Notes: generated by a model from the sequence alone, not told the origin. A stretch of 64,000 bases of DNA from an uncultured Lachnospiraceae bacterium (GCA_949948735.1 CATLGV010000004.1:124001-188000); one strand, 5' to 3'. Counted from the stretch's first letter, positions 7,657 to 15,199 are shown. Made by a program: numbers and translations.

Positions 7657-8166
7657 TTATAAAGAAGCACCAAGTTGATATGCCGCTTCTGTTTTACTTT
7701 TTCCAAGAACTTCTCCCCGGTTTTTCCAACCAAGATTACGCTCATAGGTATGATACCATGTAACAGCCTGTGAATAATCAGAACCGTCAGCCGTCATTAA
7801 AAGCACGCTTTCTCTTGCAAATTTTCCATACCCAAGACATTCTAATTCCGCATATAAACGGTCTGCCACTGTTTTCAGAGTCCCGGTAATCGTCCAAAAG
7901 TAGACAGGGGAAGCGAATACTACCACATCACAATCTGCAAAGGCGGAATAAATCTGCTCCATATCGTCTTTTTGAGTACATGGGCTTTTACTGTCACGTC
8001 CGGCTCGTAAACAGCCTTTGCAGCTATGGATATTCATGCTGTCTAAATAGAACTCCTGTATATGGTGTCCTGCGCCGCAAGCACCGTCTGAAAATGCCTG
8101 CATCAGCTTTACGGTACTTCCGTTTTTACGGGCTGCACCGTTCAATATTAGAATGTTTTTTGACAT
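7657..8166 (-). CDS. Flavodoxin-fold NADPH-dependent FMN reductase
   Basis: FMN-binding oxidoreductase of 169 aa. The phosphate-binding loop NGAARKNGSTVKLM is near the N-terminus, and a CKGCLRAGRD segment followed by DDMEQIYSAFADCDVVVFASPVYFW matches the iron-sulfur flavoprotein / NADPH-dependent FMN reductase group. The Cys pair could be redox-active. ATG at 8166 is preferred to GTG at 8178 because AAAGGTGG gives correct spacing. It sits 24 bp downstream of the aldo/keto reductase gene and 31 bp upstream of the SDR gene, in one operon. Confidence 0.82.
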   Translation of the reverse strand: MSKNILILNGAARKNGSTVKLMQAFSDGACGAGHHIQEFYLDSMNIHSCKGCLRAGRDSKSPCTQKDDMEQIYSAFADCDVVVFASPVYFWTITGTLKTVADRLYAELECLGYGKFARESVLLMTADGSDYSQAVTWYHTYERNLGWKNRGEVLGKSKTEAAYQLGASL

Positions 8167-8190
8167 TGTTACCACCACCTTTTCATAGAG

Positions 8191-8988
8191 TTACCACCAG
8201 TTAAATAAACTGCGCCCGATTTCCAGTTTTTCAACCGCCTGCATTTCGTCCGCTTCTAAATCAAAATCCAACACGGTAAGGTTTTCTTTCATGTGCTCCA
8301 TATTAGTGCTTTTGGGAATTACGATAATTCCCTGTTGAAGCAAGAAACGAAGCGCAATTTGTGAAATACTTTTACCGTGATTTTTGGCAATTTCAATCAG
8401 TACGGGGTTCTGCCAAATGCCGTTTTGCCCGCAGGCAAGCGGCGACCAGCTTTCATGTTTTGTCCCAATTTGACATTCCAGTTTGCGTAATTGTGTCTGT
8501 TGCCGGAATACATGGGTTTCTACTTGGTTAATTGCCGGAATGACTTTACAGTGGTTAATTAAGTCAAGGTATCGTTCCTCTAAAAAATTTGATATACCTA
8601 TTGCCCGTAACTTTCCGTTTTTATATGCCGTTTCCATAGCACGGTAAATTTCATGTACATCTCCTGTCGGCTCATGGATCAGCAGCAGGTCAATATAATC
8701 TACATCTAATTTTTTCAATGAATTATCAATGGAGCGCAATGTATCTTGATACCCACGGCAAGCCCATAACTTAGTAGTTATAAATAATTCATTTCTTGCT
8801 ACGCCGGACTTGCGGCAGGCAAGTCCTACTTCCTTTTCGTTACCGTAACATTGTGCGGTGTCTATGGAGCGGTAGCCTGTATGAATTGCGTCTGCCACAC
8901 ATTTTTCTGTCATTCTTGGCGGTGTCTGATACGTTCCATAGCCTATTTGCGGCATTTTTACGCCATTATTCAACGTAACATATTCCAA
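8191..8988 (-). CDS. Aldo/keto reductase
   Basis: NADPH-dependent carbonyl reductase of 265 aa. The complete AKR tetrad can be read: Asp43 and Tyr48 (SIDTAQCYGNE), Lys73 (FITTKLW) and His105 (LLIHEP). The cofactor-binding IPKSTN motif is near the C-terminus. Overall it resembles 2,5-diketo-gluconate/glyoxal reductase types. AAAGGAGG precedes the ATG. It is the first gene of the element's redox/efflux operon and is divergent from a LysR regulator, the classic arrangement for a LysR-controlled operon. The operon may detoxify and export a reactive carbonyl or quinone; this is inference. Confidence 0.9.
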   Translation of the reverse strand: MEYVTLNNGVKMPQIGYGTYQTPPRMTEKCVADAIHTGYRSIDTAQCYGNEKEVGLACRKSGVARNELFITTKLWACRGYQDTLRSIDNSLKKLDVDYIDLLLIHEPTGDVHEIYRAMETAYKNGKLRAIGISNFLEERYLDLINHCKVIPAINQVETHVFRQQTQLRKLECQIGTKHESWSPLACGQNGIWQNPVLIEIAKNHGKSISQIALRFLLQQGIIVIPKSTNMEHMKENLTVLDFDLEADEMQAVEKLEIGRSLFNWW

Positions 8989-9039
8989 TCCTATTTTCCT
9001 CCTTTCCCTGTTTTCGCCTTTATTGTAGCGTGGAATGGA

Positions 9040-9069
9040 TTGACATAGAAGATACCAAAATGTTAAAAT
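9040..9069 (+). promoter_or_regulatory. Promoter of the lysR gene
   Basis: Consensus -35 TTGACA (9040-9045) and -10 TAAAAT (9064-9069) are 18 bases apart and 32 bases upstream of the lysR start. The opposite-strand promoter for the aldo/keto reductase operon must overlap this region, a usual place for LysR binding, though no clear -35 was found for it. Confidence 0.6.
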
Positions 9070-9101
9070 GGCTTTTAGAAAATCTAAAAGCAGGTGGTGT
9101 T

Positions 9102-9995
9102 ATGTATAGTAAGGAACTTGCTACATTTATTTCTGTTGCGGAACAGGGAAGTTTTTTGAAAGCGTCAAAAGAACTGTATATTACGCCTGCGTCCGTTATG
9201 AACCAAATGAACAAGTTGGAAGCGGATATTGGGGTAAAGCTGATTGAGCGGACTAATCAAGGGACGCAGCTTACGGCAGCCGGACGTTCTGTTTACAAGG
9301 ACGCAAAAAAGATTATCAAGCAGGCGGAAACTGCGGTCATTCATGCCCGGCAGATTGCAGGAAACGAAAAAAAGGCAATCTGTATCGGAACATCTATTCT
9401 GCGTCCCTGTAAAATGTTGATTGATTTATGGGCGAAAATTGATGACGGGACGTTACCCGTCACAATCCGAATTGTACCTTTTGATGACAGTCCGGCAGGT
9501 ATGGAAGCAATGCTAGAAACGCTTGGCAAAGAAATAGACTGTTTTGTCAGCCCGTGCGACAGTCTAACATGGAAAGCGCAATATAATATCCTCGTATTAA
9601 GGCAGGGGGAGTGTTGTATTGCTGTTCCACGAAAGCATAGATTAGCAAAAAAAGAACGTCTGCGGTGGAATGATTTAGACGGGGAAACGCTCATGCTTGT
9701 ACAACGGGGAAATTCTCCCGTATTAAACAGATTGCATGATGAAATTGAAACAAAGCACCCTAAGATTAGCATAGTAGATATACCGCATTTTTACGATACA
9801 GATATATTTAATGAATGTGAACAGAGTGGTTACATTATGGAAACTTTGGATATTTGGAAAGACGTACACCCGTCTATTATTACAATCCCTATGGAATGGG
9901 ATTATACAATGCCTTATGGTATTGTATATGCAAAGCAGCCGTCTAAGCAGTTGCAGGAATTTGTTAATATCATACAAAATAATTTGAATACTTGA
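9102..9995 (+). CDS. LysR-family transcriptional regulator
   Basis: Regulator of 297 aa. The N-terminal HTH (LATFISVAEQGSFLKASKELYITPASVMNQMNKLE-type layout, residues about 3-60) is followed by a substrate-binding domain. The start is set at MYSKEL (ATG 9102), with AGGTGGTG six bases upstream; an in-frame upstream ATG at 9030 would add residues foreign to the family and overlap the promoter. It is the only plus-strand gene of the element and is divergent from the AKR-FMN reductase-SDR-MATE operon, which it very probably controls in response to an unknown effector. Confidence 0.88.
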   Translation: MYSKELATFISVAEQGSFLKASKELYITPASVMNQMNKLEADIGVKLIERTNQGTQLTAAGRSVYKDAKKIIKQAETAVIHARQIAGNEKKAICIGTSILRPCKMLIDLWAKIDDGTLPVTIRIVPFDDSPAGMEAMLETLGKEIDCFVSPCDSLTWKAQYNILVLRQGECCIAVPRKHRLAKKERLRWNDLDGETLMLVQRGNSPVLNRLHDEIETKHPKISIVDIPHFYDTDIFNECEQSGYIMETLDIWKDVHPSIITIPMEWDYTMPYGIVYAKQPSKQLQEFVNIIQNNLNT

Positions 9996-10018
9996 AAAAC
10001 AGACATAAATATATAAAT

Positions 10019-10056
10019 GCCGGGAAACGGTAGCCCGCAGACTGCCATTCCCCGGC
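10019..10056 (-). terminator. Imperfect hairpin after a decayed gene in the element
   Basis: GCCGGGAAA (10019-10027) pairs imperfectly with TTCCCCGGC (10048-10056). On the minus strand it follows the stop codon of the gene remnant at 10063-10140. It is likely the old terminator of that gene and may also serve the convergent lysR. Confidence 0.45.
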
Positions 10057-10062
10057 GTTTCA

Positions 10063-10140
10063 TTACTCCATATCTTCAGCAGGCAGAAACACAAGCTCTG
10101 CAAATTCTTCTTTATGCTTTTCCCAGACTATCAACGCCAA
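10063..10140 (-). pseudogene. C-terminal remnant of a mobile-element gene
   Basis: A minus-strand fragment reads ALIVWEKHKEEFAELVF followed by LPAEDME and a TAA stop. It has the look of a genuine protein end but no start or upstream part, because the preceding hairpin (10141-10196) interrupts it. I do not recognise the parent with certainty; it is probably a conjugative-element gene whose body was deleted. Confidence 0.45.
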
Positions 10141-10196
10141 ACAGCCAAGTCAAGGACGTAAACGCCGCTAAAGCGGTAAATCCTTGACTTGGCTGT
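10141..10196. repeat. Long inverted repeat with nested hairpin
   Basis: A 16-bp perfect inverted repeat (10141-10156 with 10181-10196; arms begin ACAGCCAAGTC) encloses a second small hairpin, CCGC/GCGG at 10165-10168 and 10173-10176. No T-run follows, so it is not a standard terminator. It separates two gene remnants and may be a recombination or replication-related site left by deletion. Confidence 0.6.
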
Positions 10197-10377
10197 CTGC
10201 CATTGATAAAGGGTAATTAAGGCATAAATGAATATCTATGTTGCAGCAACCTCTTTTCCTTTCCATTCCCTTCATGCGATAGGGATAATTCAATCAAAAT
10301 TCAAAAGAACGGATAGGAAAGGAATAGATAATTTATCATTCTGTAATTTATTCTTTAGTATTTTATATATCTATATT
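10197..10377 (-). pseudogene. Decayed continuation of the HTH replication protein
   Basis: Between the hairpin at 10196 and the TAA at 10378, no intact frame exists. Short stretches in a shifted minus-strand frame (for example LSLSHEGNGKEKRLL) look like the hydrophilic linker expected after the HTH domain. This supports the view that the gene upstream is a truncated remnant. No other feature is visible here. Confidence 0.35.
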
Positions 10378-10767
10378 TTATTGCGTTGGTTTTCCCTGTG
10401 TTGGAAAATCCAATATTGGATTTTCCGGTGTAGGGTTTTCCACGATTGGATTATTGGCATAGTTGACATTCAGTTTTGGAGAAGAATAAACTGTATATTC
10501 CATTTCCCGAAGCAATCCCTTTTCATCGCGTATTCTGTTGCAGGTAATATATCCTGCCTGCTCCAGTTCGTGTATAACCGTTGTAATAGCGTCTAAGCCC
10601 TCTTTGTTGATATAAGCTAACCCTTGCAAGGTGAAATTCCATTCCGGGGGCAATGAGAGTATTTGACAGAGCAATCCTTTTGCCCGCAGGGATAACTGGC
10701 GGTTGCGTAAGTGGGTGTTTGGCATGATTGTATAATCTTTGACTTTTTCTACTCTGAATACTGGCAT
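10378..10767 (-). CDS. Truncated helix-turn-helix protein (replication-initiator-like N-terminus)
   Basis: Protein of 129 aa from ATG 10767, with AAAGGA upstream, beginning MPVFRVEKVKDYTIMPNTHL. The winged-helix part (LSLRAKGLLCQILSLP, GLDAITTVIHELEQAGYI) is of the type at the N-terminus of RepA/DUF6017 proteins of Tn1549-like elements. It ends after a Pro/Asn-rich linker (ENPTPENPILDFPTQ). The family normally continues with a C-terminal domain; downstream frames show stop-riddled traces of linker. The gene therefore looks truncated by a frameshift and deletion, and DNA-binding may survive. Confidence 0.65.
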   Translation of the reverse strand: MPVFRVEKVKDYTIMPNTHLRNRQLSLRAKGLLCQILSLPPEWNFTLQGLAYINKEGLDAITTVIHELEQAGYITCNRIRDEKGLLREMEYTVYSSPKLNVNYANNPIVENPTPENPILDFPTQGKPTQ

Positions 10768-10837
10768 TATAGGCTTGTCCTTTCTTTTTGTGCGAAAGCC
10801 GAAGTCCACAGCTTTGAGGGGCGTGTGGGTATGCGTC

Positions 10838-11413
10838 TTAGTGATTGTATTTTGTGTGTTTCGATTTACTACAATCTTCCCGGTTTGTTTCACCGAAGCG
10901 CTGGAAGTGTACGATTTCTCTTTGGCGAAGGAAGCGGATGGGTTCTGCGATTTCTGCGTCCTTCACAAGGCGGAGGATGTTGTCGTAGGTTGTGCGGGCC
11001 TTCTGTTCTGCCGCCATATCCTCAAACAAATCCGTAACAGCATCGCCCTTGGACTGGAATTCACAGGCATTAAACGGAATACCGCCTGCTGCCTGCGGCC
11101 ACAGGGCGAGCGTGTGGTCAACATAGTATTTGTCAAAGCCGGACTCCTTCAACTGGGCAGGCGTCAGGTTCTTGGTGAGCTGATATACAATCGTGCAGAT
11201 CATTTCGAAGTGCGCCAGCTCTTCGGTACCGATGTCCGTCAGGACGCCGGTTACCGTGTTGAAGGGCATCGTGTACCGCTGCGCGAGGTAACGCATGGAT
11301 GCGGCCAGTTCTCCGTCCGGTCCGCCATATTGTGAGATAATAACCTGTGCAATTTCCGGGTTCGTCTGTGTGATGTTGACAGGAAACTGCAGCCGTTTTT
11401 CATAATTCCACAT
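10838..11413 (-). CDS. cotJC: CotJC spore-coat Mn-catalase-like protein, 5' part interrupted by the element
   Basis: Residues 1-175 are a good CotJC: a ferritin-like, manganese-catalase-type spore-coat protein (MWNYEKRLQFPVNIT at the start, GTEELAHFEMI with metal ligands, EIVHFQRFGE at the end). After Glu175 the frame enters the element and adds 16 foreign residues (TNREDCSKSKHTKYNH) before a stop. The missing 22 C-terminal residues lie at 2150-2218. The start overlaps the cotJB stop by one base (TAATG). As it stands the cell would make a truncated CotJC unless the element is excised. Confidence 0.92.
   Translation of the reverse strand: MWNYEKRLQFPVNITQTNPEIAQVIISQYGGPDGELAASMRYLAQRYTMPFNTVTGVLTDIGTEELAHFEMICTIVYQLTKNLTPAQLKESGFDKYYVDHTLALWPQAAGGIPFNACEFQSKGDAVTDLFEDMAAEQKARTTYDNILRLVKDAEIAEPIRFLRQREIVHFQRFGETNREDCSKSKHTKYNH
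10889..10897 (-). other. att core at the cotJC 5' side
   Basis: TTCGGTGAA on the minus strand, identical to 2219-2227. Flanking bases then differ: cotJC sequence on one side and element sequence on the other. Together the two copies define the crossover region of the serine recombinase. The joined element ends would form a partly symmetric attP around this core (CCCGTTTCGGTGAAACAAAC). Confidence 0.75.
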
Positions 11414-11691
11414 TAATTATACCCCCTTTCCCAAGGCCAATCCTGCAGCGCCCATTTCCATTCCTGCATGTTGTCGTCAAGAATGTCCAGTACCAAAGGA
11501 CCGTAAGCGGCAGTGTATTCTTTTGTAAGCTGGCGTTTCATACTGTTGTATCGCTTAAAGGAGCTGATGGCCTGTTGGTCATAGGGGTGTGTGTCAAGAT
11601 ACAGGTTAAGCTCTTTTAAAGCGAAGTCTACGCTGCTGATTTCGTTCAGCAGTCTTTTGCGTTCCCGGCAGTTGCAAGGCTTAAAGTCCAT
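11413..11691 (-). CDS. cotJB: CotJB spore-coat protein
   Basis: Spore-coat protein of 92 aa, acting with CotJA and CotJC in the mother-cell-made coat. Family features are LLNEISSVDFALKELNLYLDTHP in the first half and YGPLVLDI followed by a Trp-rich end (WKWALQDWPWERGYN). Its ATG overlaps the 3' end of cotJA by 11 bases, and its stop overlaps the cotJC start by one base. The three genes are therefore one tightly coupled sporulation operon. Confidence 0.93.
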   Translation of the reverse strand: MDFKPCNCRERKRLLNEISSVDFALKELNLYLDTHPYDQQAISSFKRYNSMKRQLTKEYTAAYGPLVLDILDDNMQEWKWALQDWPWERGYN

Positions 11692-11860
11692 ATCCAGGCC
11701 TCCTTCCCGTAAAAGGTTTATTCAGCTCAGGAAAGACGGTTCCGGTCCGGAAGCCTTCTTCCAGGTTCTCATACATGACAGCGTTTGTCTGCCATGGAAC
11801 ATATGCCATAGCGATAGGCATTTGTTCGAGAGTCGGCATTTGTTGTTTCCATTCCTGCAT
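11681..11860 (-). CDS. cotJA: CotJA spore-coat-associated protein
   Basis: Short protein of 59 aa (MQEWKQQMPTLEQMPIAMAY...), with the CotJA core of AMAYVPWQ, then YENLEEGFRTGTVFPELNKPF. AAGGAG lies 9 bases before the ATG. First gene of cotJABC and overlapping cotJB by 11 bases. CotJA is needed for CotJC assembly into the coat in Bacillus subtilis. An expected sigma-E promoter upstream is only weakly visible, with CATATTAT on the minus strand as a possible -10 near 11898-11905. Confidence 0.9.
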   Translation of the reverse strand: MQEWKQQMPTLEQMPIAMAYVPWQTNAVMYENLEEGFRTGTVFPELNKPFTGRRPGYGL

Positions 11861-12195
11861 AATGCGGCACTCCTTGTAATATTTCTGTGTTTATTATCAT
11901 AATATGAGAGATAGGGGATTTTGTGCAGGGCTGCGGCAATCAGGCAGGGCAGGTATTTCCCCTGCCCGCGCGCCGATGCGGCTTCCAGCAGCATAAAAAG
12001 AGCCGATACCTTCAGGCATCGGCTGCTATGTAAACGGGAATCCCGCAGTGTTTTGGCGAAGCCGGTCGGCACACGGTCCAGAATACAGGCACCGGCGGCT
12101 TCATTTGATGCTATCAGTATAATATAGAATTGTGTCTAAACTGTTTCTAATAAAGAAATAAAGTATAAACGAATGAGAAAAATTTGCTAAACTAT
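11861..12195. other. Intergenic region between cotJ operon and debranching enzyme
   Basis: No convincing gene. Three small inverted repeats are seen: GGGCAGG/CCTGCCC around 11947-11967, a 10-bp stem with one G-T pair at 12001-12024 (AGCCGATACC/GGCATCGGCT), and CGGGAATCCCG at 12036-12046. An open minus-strand frame at 11722-12072 covers cotJA antisense sequence and has no family character. The cotJ promoter should lie near 11870-11910. Confidence 0.5.
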
Positions 12196-12225
12196 TTGTC
12201 AACACGGGAGAAACTTTGCTATAAT
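12196..12225 (+). promoter_or_regulatory. Promoter of the debranching-enzyme gene
   Basis: -35 TTGTCA (12196-12201) and perfect -10 TATAAT (12220-12225) with an 18-base spacer. Transcription would start near 12232, giving an unusually long leader of about 150 nt. Confidence 0.7.
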
Positions 12226-12233
12226 GTAGAAAA

Positions 12234-12375
12234 TCGGAAGCCAGAGCTTACGCGGCTTCCGACCCTTGGGCAGAAGGACAGGCTGTAATCGCGGGCGCTG
12301 CGTTTACGCGCTGCTTCGCACCCGTCTGCAGGAAATACTTAAGCGCGGCCTTGCATCAAAAGCGGCGCAGAAATG
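12234..12375 (+). promoter_or_regulatory. Structured 5' leader of unknown type
   Basis: The leader begins with a 9-bp perfect hairpin (TCGGAAGCC 12234-12242 / GGCTTCCGA 12254-12262) right at the expected transcript start. A GC-rich stretch with further pairing potential follows (12291-12333). I recognise no riboswitch class or T-box signature. It could be a regulatory leader or a small RNA. Confidence 0.35.
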
Positions 12376-12383
12376 AGGTAAAA

Positions 12384-14384
12384 ATGAGATTTGTGATGAA
12401 TAAAGCGGCATGGACAACTATTGAGGAAGGGGAGAAGGATTGCTATCTGCTGACAAACGGACTGGGCGGATACAGCAGCCTGTCTGTGATCGGCTCCGCG
12501 GCGCGCGGGGAGCATGCGCTTCTCATGTCGGCCAAAAAGGCGCCCAATGTCAGGTGGCATCTGATTACAAATGTGCTGGAGCAGCTGCATATTGACGGAC
12601 AGGAGTATATGCTGACCTCCCAGCGGATGAAGGATGGCCGTGATTTGCAGGGGTATCGGTATCTGACGGAATTTGTTTATGAGGAGCTGCCCACATGGAC
12701 CTACGAGATCGACGGCGTTGTACTGCACAAGTCAATGCTGATGGTACACGGAGAAAATACGGTTGCACTGCGTTATCAGGTTGAGAATCCCGCGGGAAAA
12801 GAGATTGGGCTGACCTTGACGCCGCTGCTTCGTTTTTCGCCTAAAAAAGAGCTTTTTTCTGAGAAACAGCAGTTTGCGCTCTCACAGACAGCGACGGGTT
12901 ACTGCATCGAGAGCAGAGACTATCAGGTCTACGCAGCCACGAACGCTGTGGTGCGCCCGGAAAAGGAGCGGCTGTTTGGGACTATGTATTTTTCACAGGA
13001 TGAGCGGGACGGGCGGGATGCGTACGGCGACGCCTGTATCAATCATTCCCTGCATTTCGACAGGATGGAGACGGGAAGCGACAGTTGTGTCATATTCAGT
13101 ACGGCTCCTTATCCGTATGATAACGGGCTATATGCCAGACTGCTGGCGCGGGAACAGGAGCGTCATGCAGGACTGCTTGCGCAGGCAGAGCTTACAGGTG
13201 CGCTTGGCAGGCAGCTGGTGCTGAGCGCGGACGCGTACGTCGTTGAGCGGGAGTCCACAAAAGGCAAAAGTATTATTGCCGGATATCCGTTTTTTGAGGA
13301 TTGGGGAAGAGATACGATGATATCCCTGCCGGGGATTACGCTGGCAACGGGGCGTTACGAGGACTGCAAAAGCATTCTCAGGACATTCGCGCAGTATGTG
13401 AAGGACGGCCTTCTGCCCAATCTGTTTCCCGAGGGGGATGAGACGCCGATGTACAATTCCGCCGACGCGCCGCTGCTTTTTGTAAACACCGTGTATGAAT
13501 ATCTGCAGTCTGCCGGGGAGGATACCTTTCTGGAGGAGCTGTGGCCGGCGCTCACACAGATTGTCGAAGCGTATAAAAACGGGACGGATTTCCATATTGG
13601 TATGGATGAGGATGGGCTCATACGCGCGGGGGCAGGTCTGGAGCAGGTGACGTGGATGGATGTGCGCGTAGGAGAGTTCCTGCCGACGCCGCGCCACGGC
13701 AAGCCTGTTGAAATCAATGCGTACTGGTACAGTGCGCTCCGCGTGATGACAATCCTGTCGGAAAAGAGAGGCGAGACGGCGCGTGCGGAGGCATATGCGC
13801 TGCTTGCGGATAAGGTCAGAGAAAGCTTTGTCGCAAAGTTCTGGAATGAGGAGTCGGGCTGCCTCAAGGATGTGCTGTCCGGTGGGAAGGATGAGAATCA
13901 GATTCGCTGCAATCAGATATGGGCGCTGACCATGCCCTTTACCATGCTTTCGGAGGAGAAGGAGGCGCAGGTGCTTGAGCGGGTGAAGGAAGAGCTGTAT
14001 ACGACGGCGGGACTGCGCACCTTATCGCCCGGGGATGCGGATTTTCATGCTGTTTATATCGGGGAGATGATAGCCCGCGACAGTGCGTACCATCAGGGGA
14101 CCGTGTGGGCCTTTCCGCTGGGCGCATACTACAGGGCGTGTATCCGGCACGCCGGGAACTGTCCGGATGCAAAGAGGCGCGCAGAAAAAATCAAAGAACT
14201 GGAATTCGGCTTCGCGTCGCTCGAAGCGTGGTTGAGGGAGGGCTGCATAGGACAGCTTGCGGAGATTTATGACGGCGGCACACCGACGGTATCAAGAGGA
14301 TGCTTCGCGCAGGCATGGAGCGTAGGAGAGCTCCTGCGCGCGGTGTATGATTTTGAACGGCTTTGTGCCGGCCGTCAGGGATGA
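12384..14384 (+). CDS. Glycogen debranching enzyme (amylo-alpha-1,6-glucosidase, GH133)
   Basis: Enzyme of 666 aa that removes alpha-1,6 glucosyl branches of glycogen-like storage polymer. The N-terminal domain (about 1-260) starts with LLTNGLGGYSSLSVIGSAARGEHALL. The (alpha/alpha)6 catalytic domain has AGYPFFEDWGRDTMISLPG, LLPNLFPEGDE, WMDVRV and GTVWAFPLGAYY. ATG 12384 is chosen because GAGGT lies five bases upstream; a TTG at 12351 would only add basic residues. It ends seven bases before the convergent ABC permease gene with no terminator between. Length and motifs match the bacterial GDE family. Confidence 0.92.
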   Translation: MRFVMNKAAWTTIEEGEKDCYLLTNGLGGYSSLSVIGSAARGEHALLMSAKKAPNVRWHLITNVLEQLHIDGQEYMLTSQRMKDGRDLQGYRYLTEFVYEELPTWTYEIDGVVLHKSMLMVHGENTVALRYQVENPAGKEIGLTLTPLLRFSPKKELFSEKQQFALSQTATGYCIESRDYQVYAATNAVVRPEKERLFGTMYFSQDERDGRDAYGDACINHSLHFDRMETGSDSCVIFSTAPYPYDNGLYARLLAREQERHAGLLAQAELTGALGRQLVLSADAYVVERESTKGKSIIAGYPFFEDWGRDTMISLPGITLATGRYEDCKSILRTFAQYVKDGLLPNLFPEGDETPMYNSADAPLLFVNTVYEYLQSAGEDTFLEELWPALTQIVEAYKNGTDFHIGMDEDGLIRAGAGLEQVTWMDVRVGEFLPTPRHGKPVEINAYWYSALRVMTILSEKRGETARAEAYALLADKVRESFVAKFWNEESGCLKDVLSGGKDENQIRCNQIWALTMPFTMLSEEKEAQVLERVKEELYTTAGLRTLSPGDADFHAVYIGEMIARDSAYHQGTVWAFPLGAYYRACIRHAGNCPDAKRRAEKIKELEFGFASLEAWLREGCIGQLAEIYDGGTPTVSRGCFAQAWSVGELLRAVYDFERLCAGRQG

Positions 14385-14391
14385 GGCGGTT

Positions 14392-15177
14392 CTACAGCAG
14401 CATTTCATAAGTAAAGCGCCCCATGCATTGCCGCAGCAAAACCGCGGCAATGCAGCAGCAGACAGCGCCGATTCCGAGCAGGGCAAGCGGGCTGATCAGC
14501 ATAACGCCTGTAAACTGGCCTGCCAGCAGCATCAGAATCGGGAGCAGCAGAAATACCGCGCCCTGCTGTGCGTCCTCCATGCTTTGGGCCCTGGCGGAGG
14601 TGCGCACGATCAGGGTAACGGCAATCAGGGAGATTGCCGGAGAGACCAACAGCATAATAAAGAGCCATTGTATTCCGGGCAGGATAAAGCTGCCGGATGT
14701 GAGCGTAACCTCGGTTTCCAATACAATCAGCATGATGGAAAAGGAGAGAAAGGACACGAACATACTCAACAGGAATGCTGCGAACACCTTAGCCCGGAAA
14801 ATCTGCCGCAAAGACAGCGGGGCGTACAGCAGTGTTTCCAGCGTGTGCTTTTCCTTTTCACCGACAAAGGAGCTGGCCGCCATAACGGAGGATGCCATTA
14901 CCGGAATAATCAGAAAAAACAACGGAAGAAAATAATTCAGCAGGAGACCTGCAAGCGCGTCGTTGATATTTTGCGCCTGCTGATTTTCGGGAAGAAATGT
15001 CAGCAGCTTTTGCAGCTCCGCCACCTCCGTCGGCATCAGATATGTGGTCAGAATAAAAACGGTGGGTAAAAAGACGGTCAGCACGATTGGAACCACCAGC
15101 AGGGAAATCATCATGCGGCGGTTGGCGGTGATTCCCCGAATGTCCTTTTTGATAATTGCAAGCATTTCTTTGTTCAT
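14392..15177 (-). CDS. ABC-2 type transporter permease
   Basis: Membrane protein of 261 aa with about six hydrophobic segments and the ABC-2 domain signature VGEKEKHTLETLLYAPLSLRQIFRAK between the second and third helices. The start MNKEMLAIIKKDIRG at 15177 is supported by GGAGGT 8 bases upstream; a longer in-frame start has no ribosome site. It probably forms an exporter with the ATPase encoded 22 bp upstream. Na+ exporter NatB-like proteins share this layout, but the substrate is not known. Confidence 0.88.
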   Translation of the reverse strand: MNKEMLAIIKKDIRGITANRRMMISLLVVPIVLTVFLPTVFILTTYLMPTEVAELQKLLTFLPENQQAQNINDALAGLLLNYFLPLFFLIIPVMASSVMAASSFVGEKEKHTLETLLYAPLSLRQIFRAKVFAAFLLSMFVSFLSFSIMLIVLETEVTLTSGSFILPGIQWLFIMLLVSPAISLIAVTLIVRTSARAQSMEDAQQGAVFLLLPILMLLAGQFTGVMLISPLALLGIGAVCCCIAAVLLRQCMGRFTYEMLL

Positions 15178-15199
15178 TTGAGACCTCCATTTCAATATA

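Larger units (their letters stand above)
2219..10897. mobile_element. 8.67-kb serine-recombinase element inserted in cotJC
   Basis: Both ends are fixed by the split host gene: the same 9-mer (TTCACCGAA on the plus strand) occurs at 2219-2227 and 10889-10897, and removing one copy with the DNA between restores cotJC in frame. The element carries RelBE, a large serine recombinase near one end, a small TnpW-like protein, a winged-helix regulator, a MATE/oxidoreductase cargo with a LysR regulator, and decayed replication/conjugation remnants. Its genes are visibly more AT-rich than the flanks. It resembles a mobilisable derivative of the Tn4451/Tn1549-like group. The sporulation-gene location recalls skin-type intervening elements. 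Confidence 0.85.

Noticed and set aside
11722-12072. Minus-strand open frame upstream of cotJB
   Set aside because: It covers cotJA in another frame, and the cotJA reading is clearly the family match.
12234-12375. T-box or known riboswitch in the debranching leader
   Set aside because: No T-box consensus (GGGUGG...ACCGCG type) and no known aptamer core could be seen; kept only as an unclassified leader.
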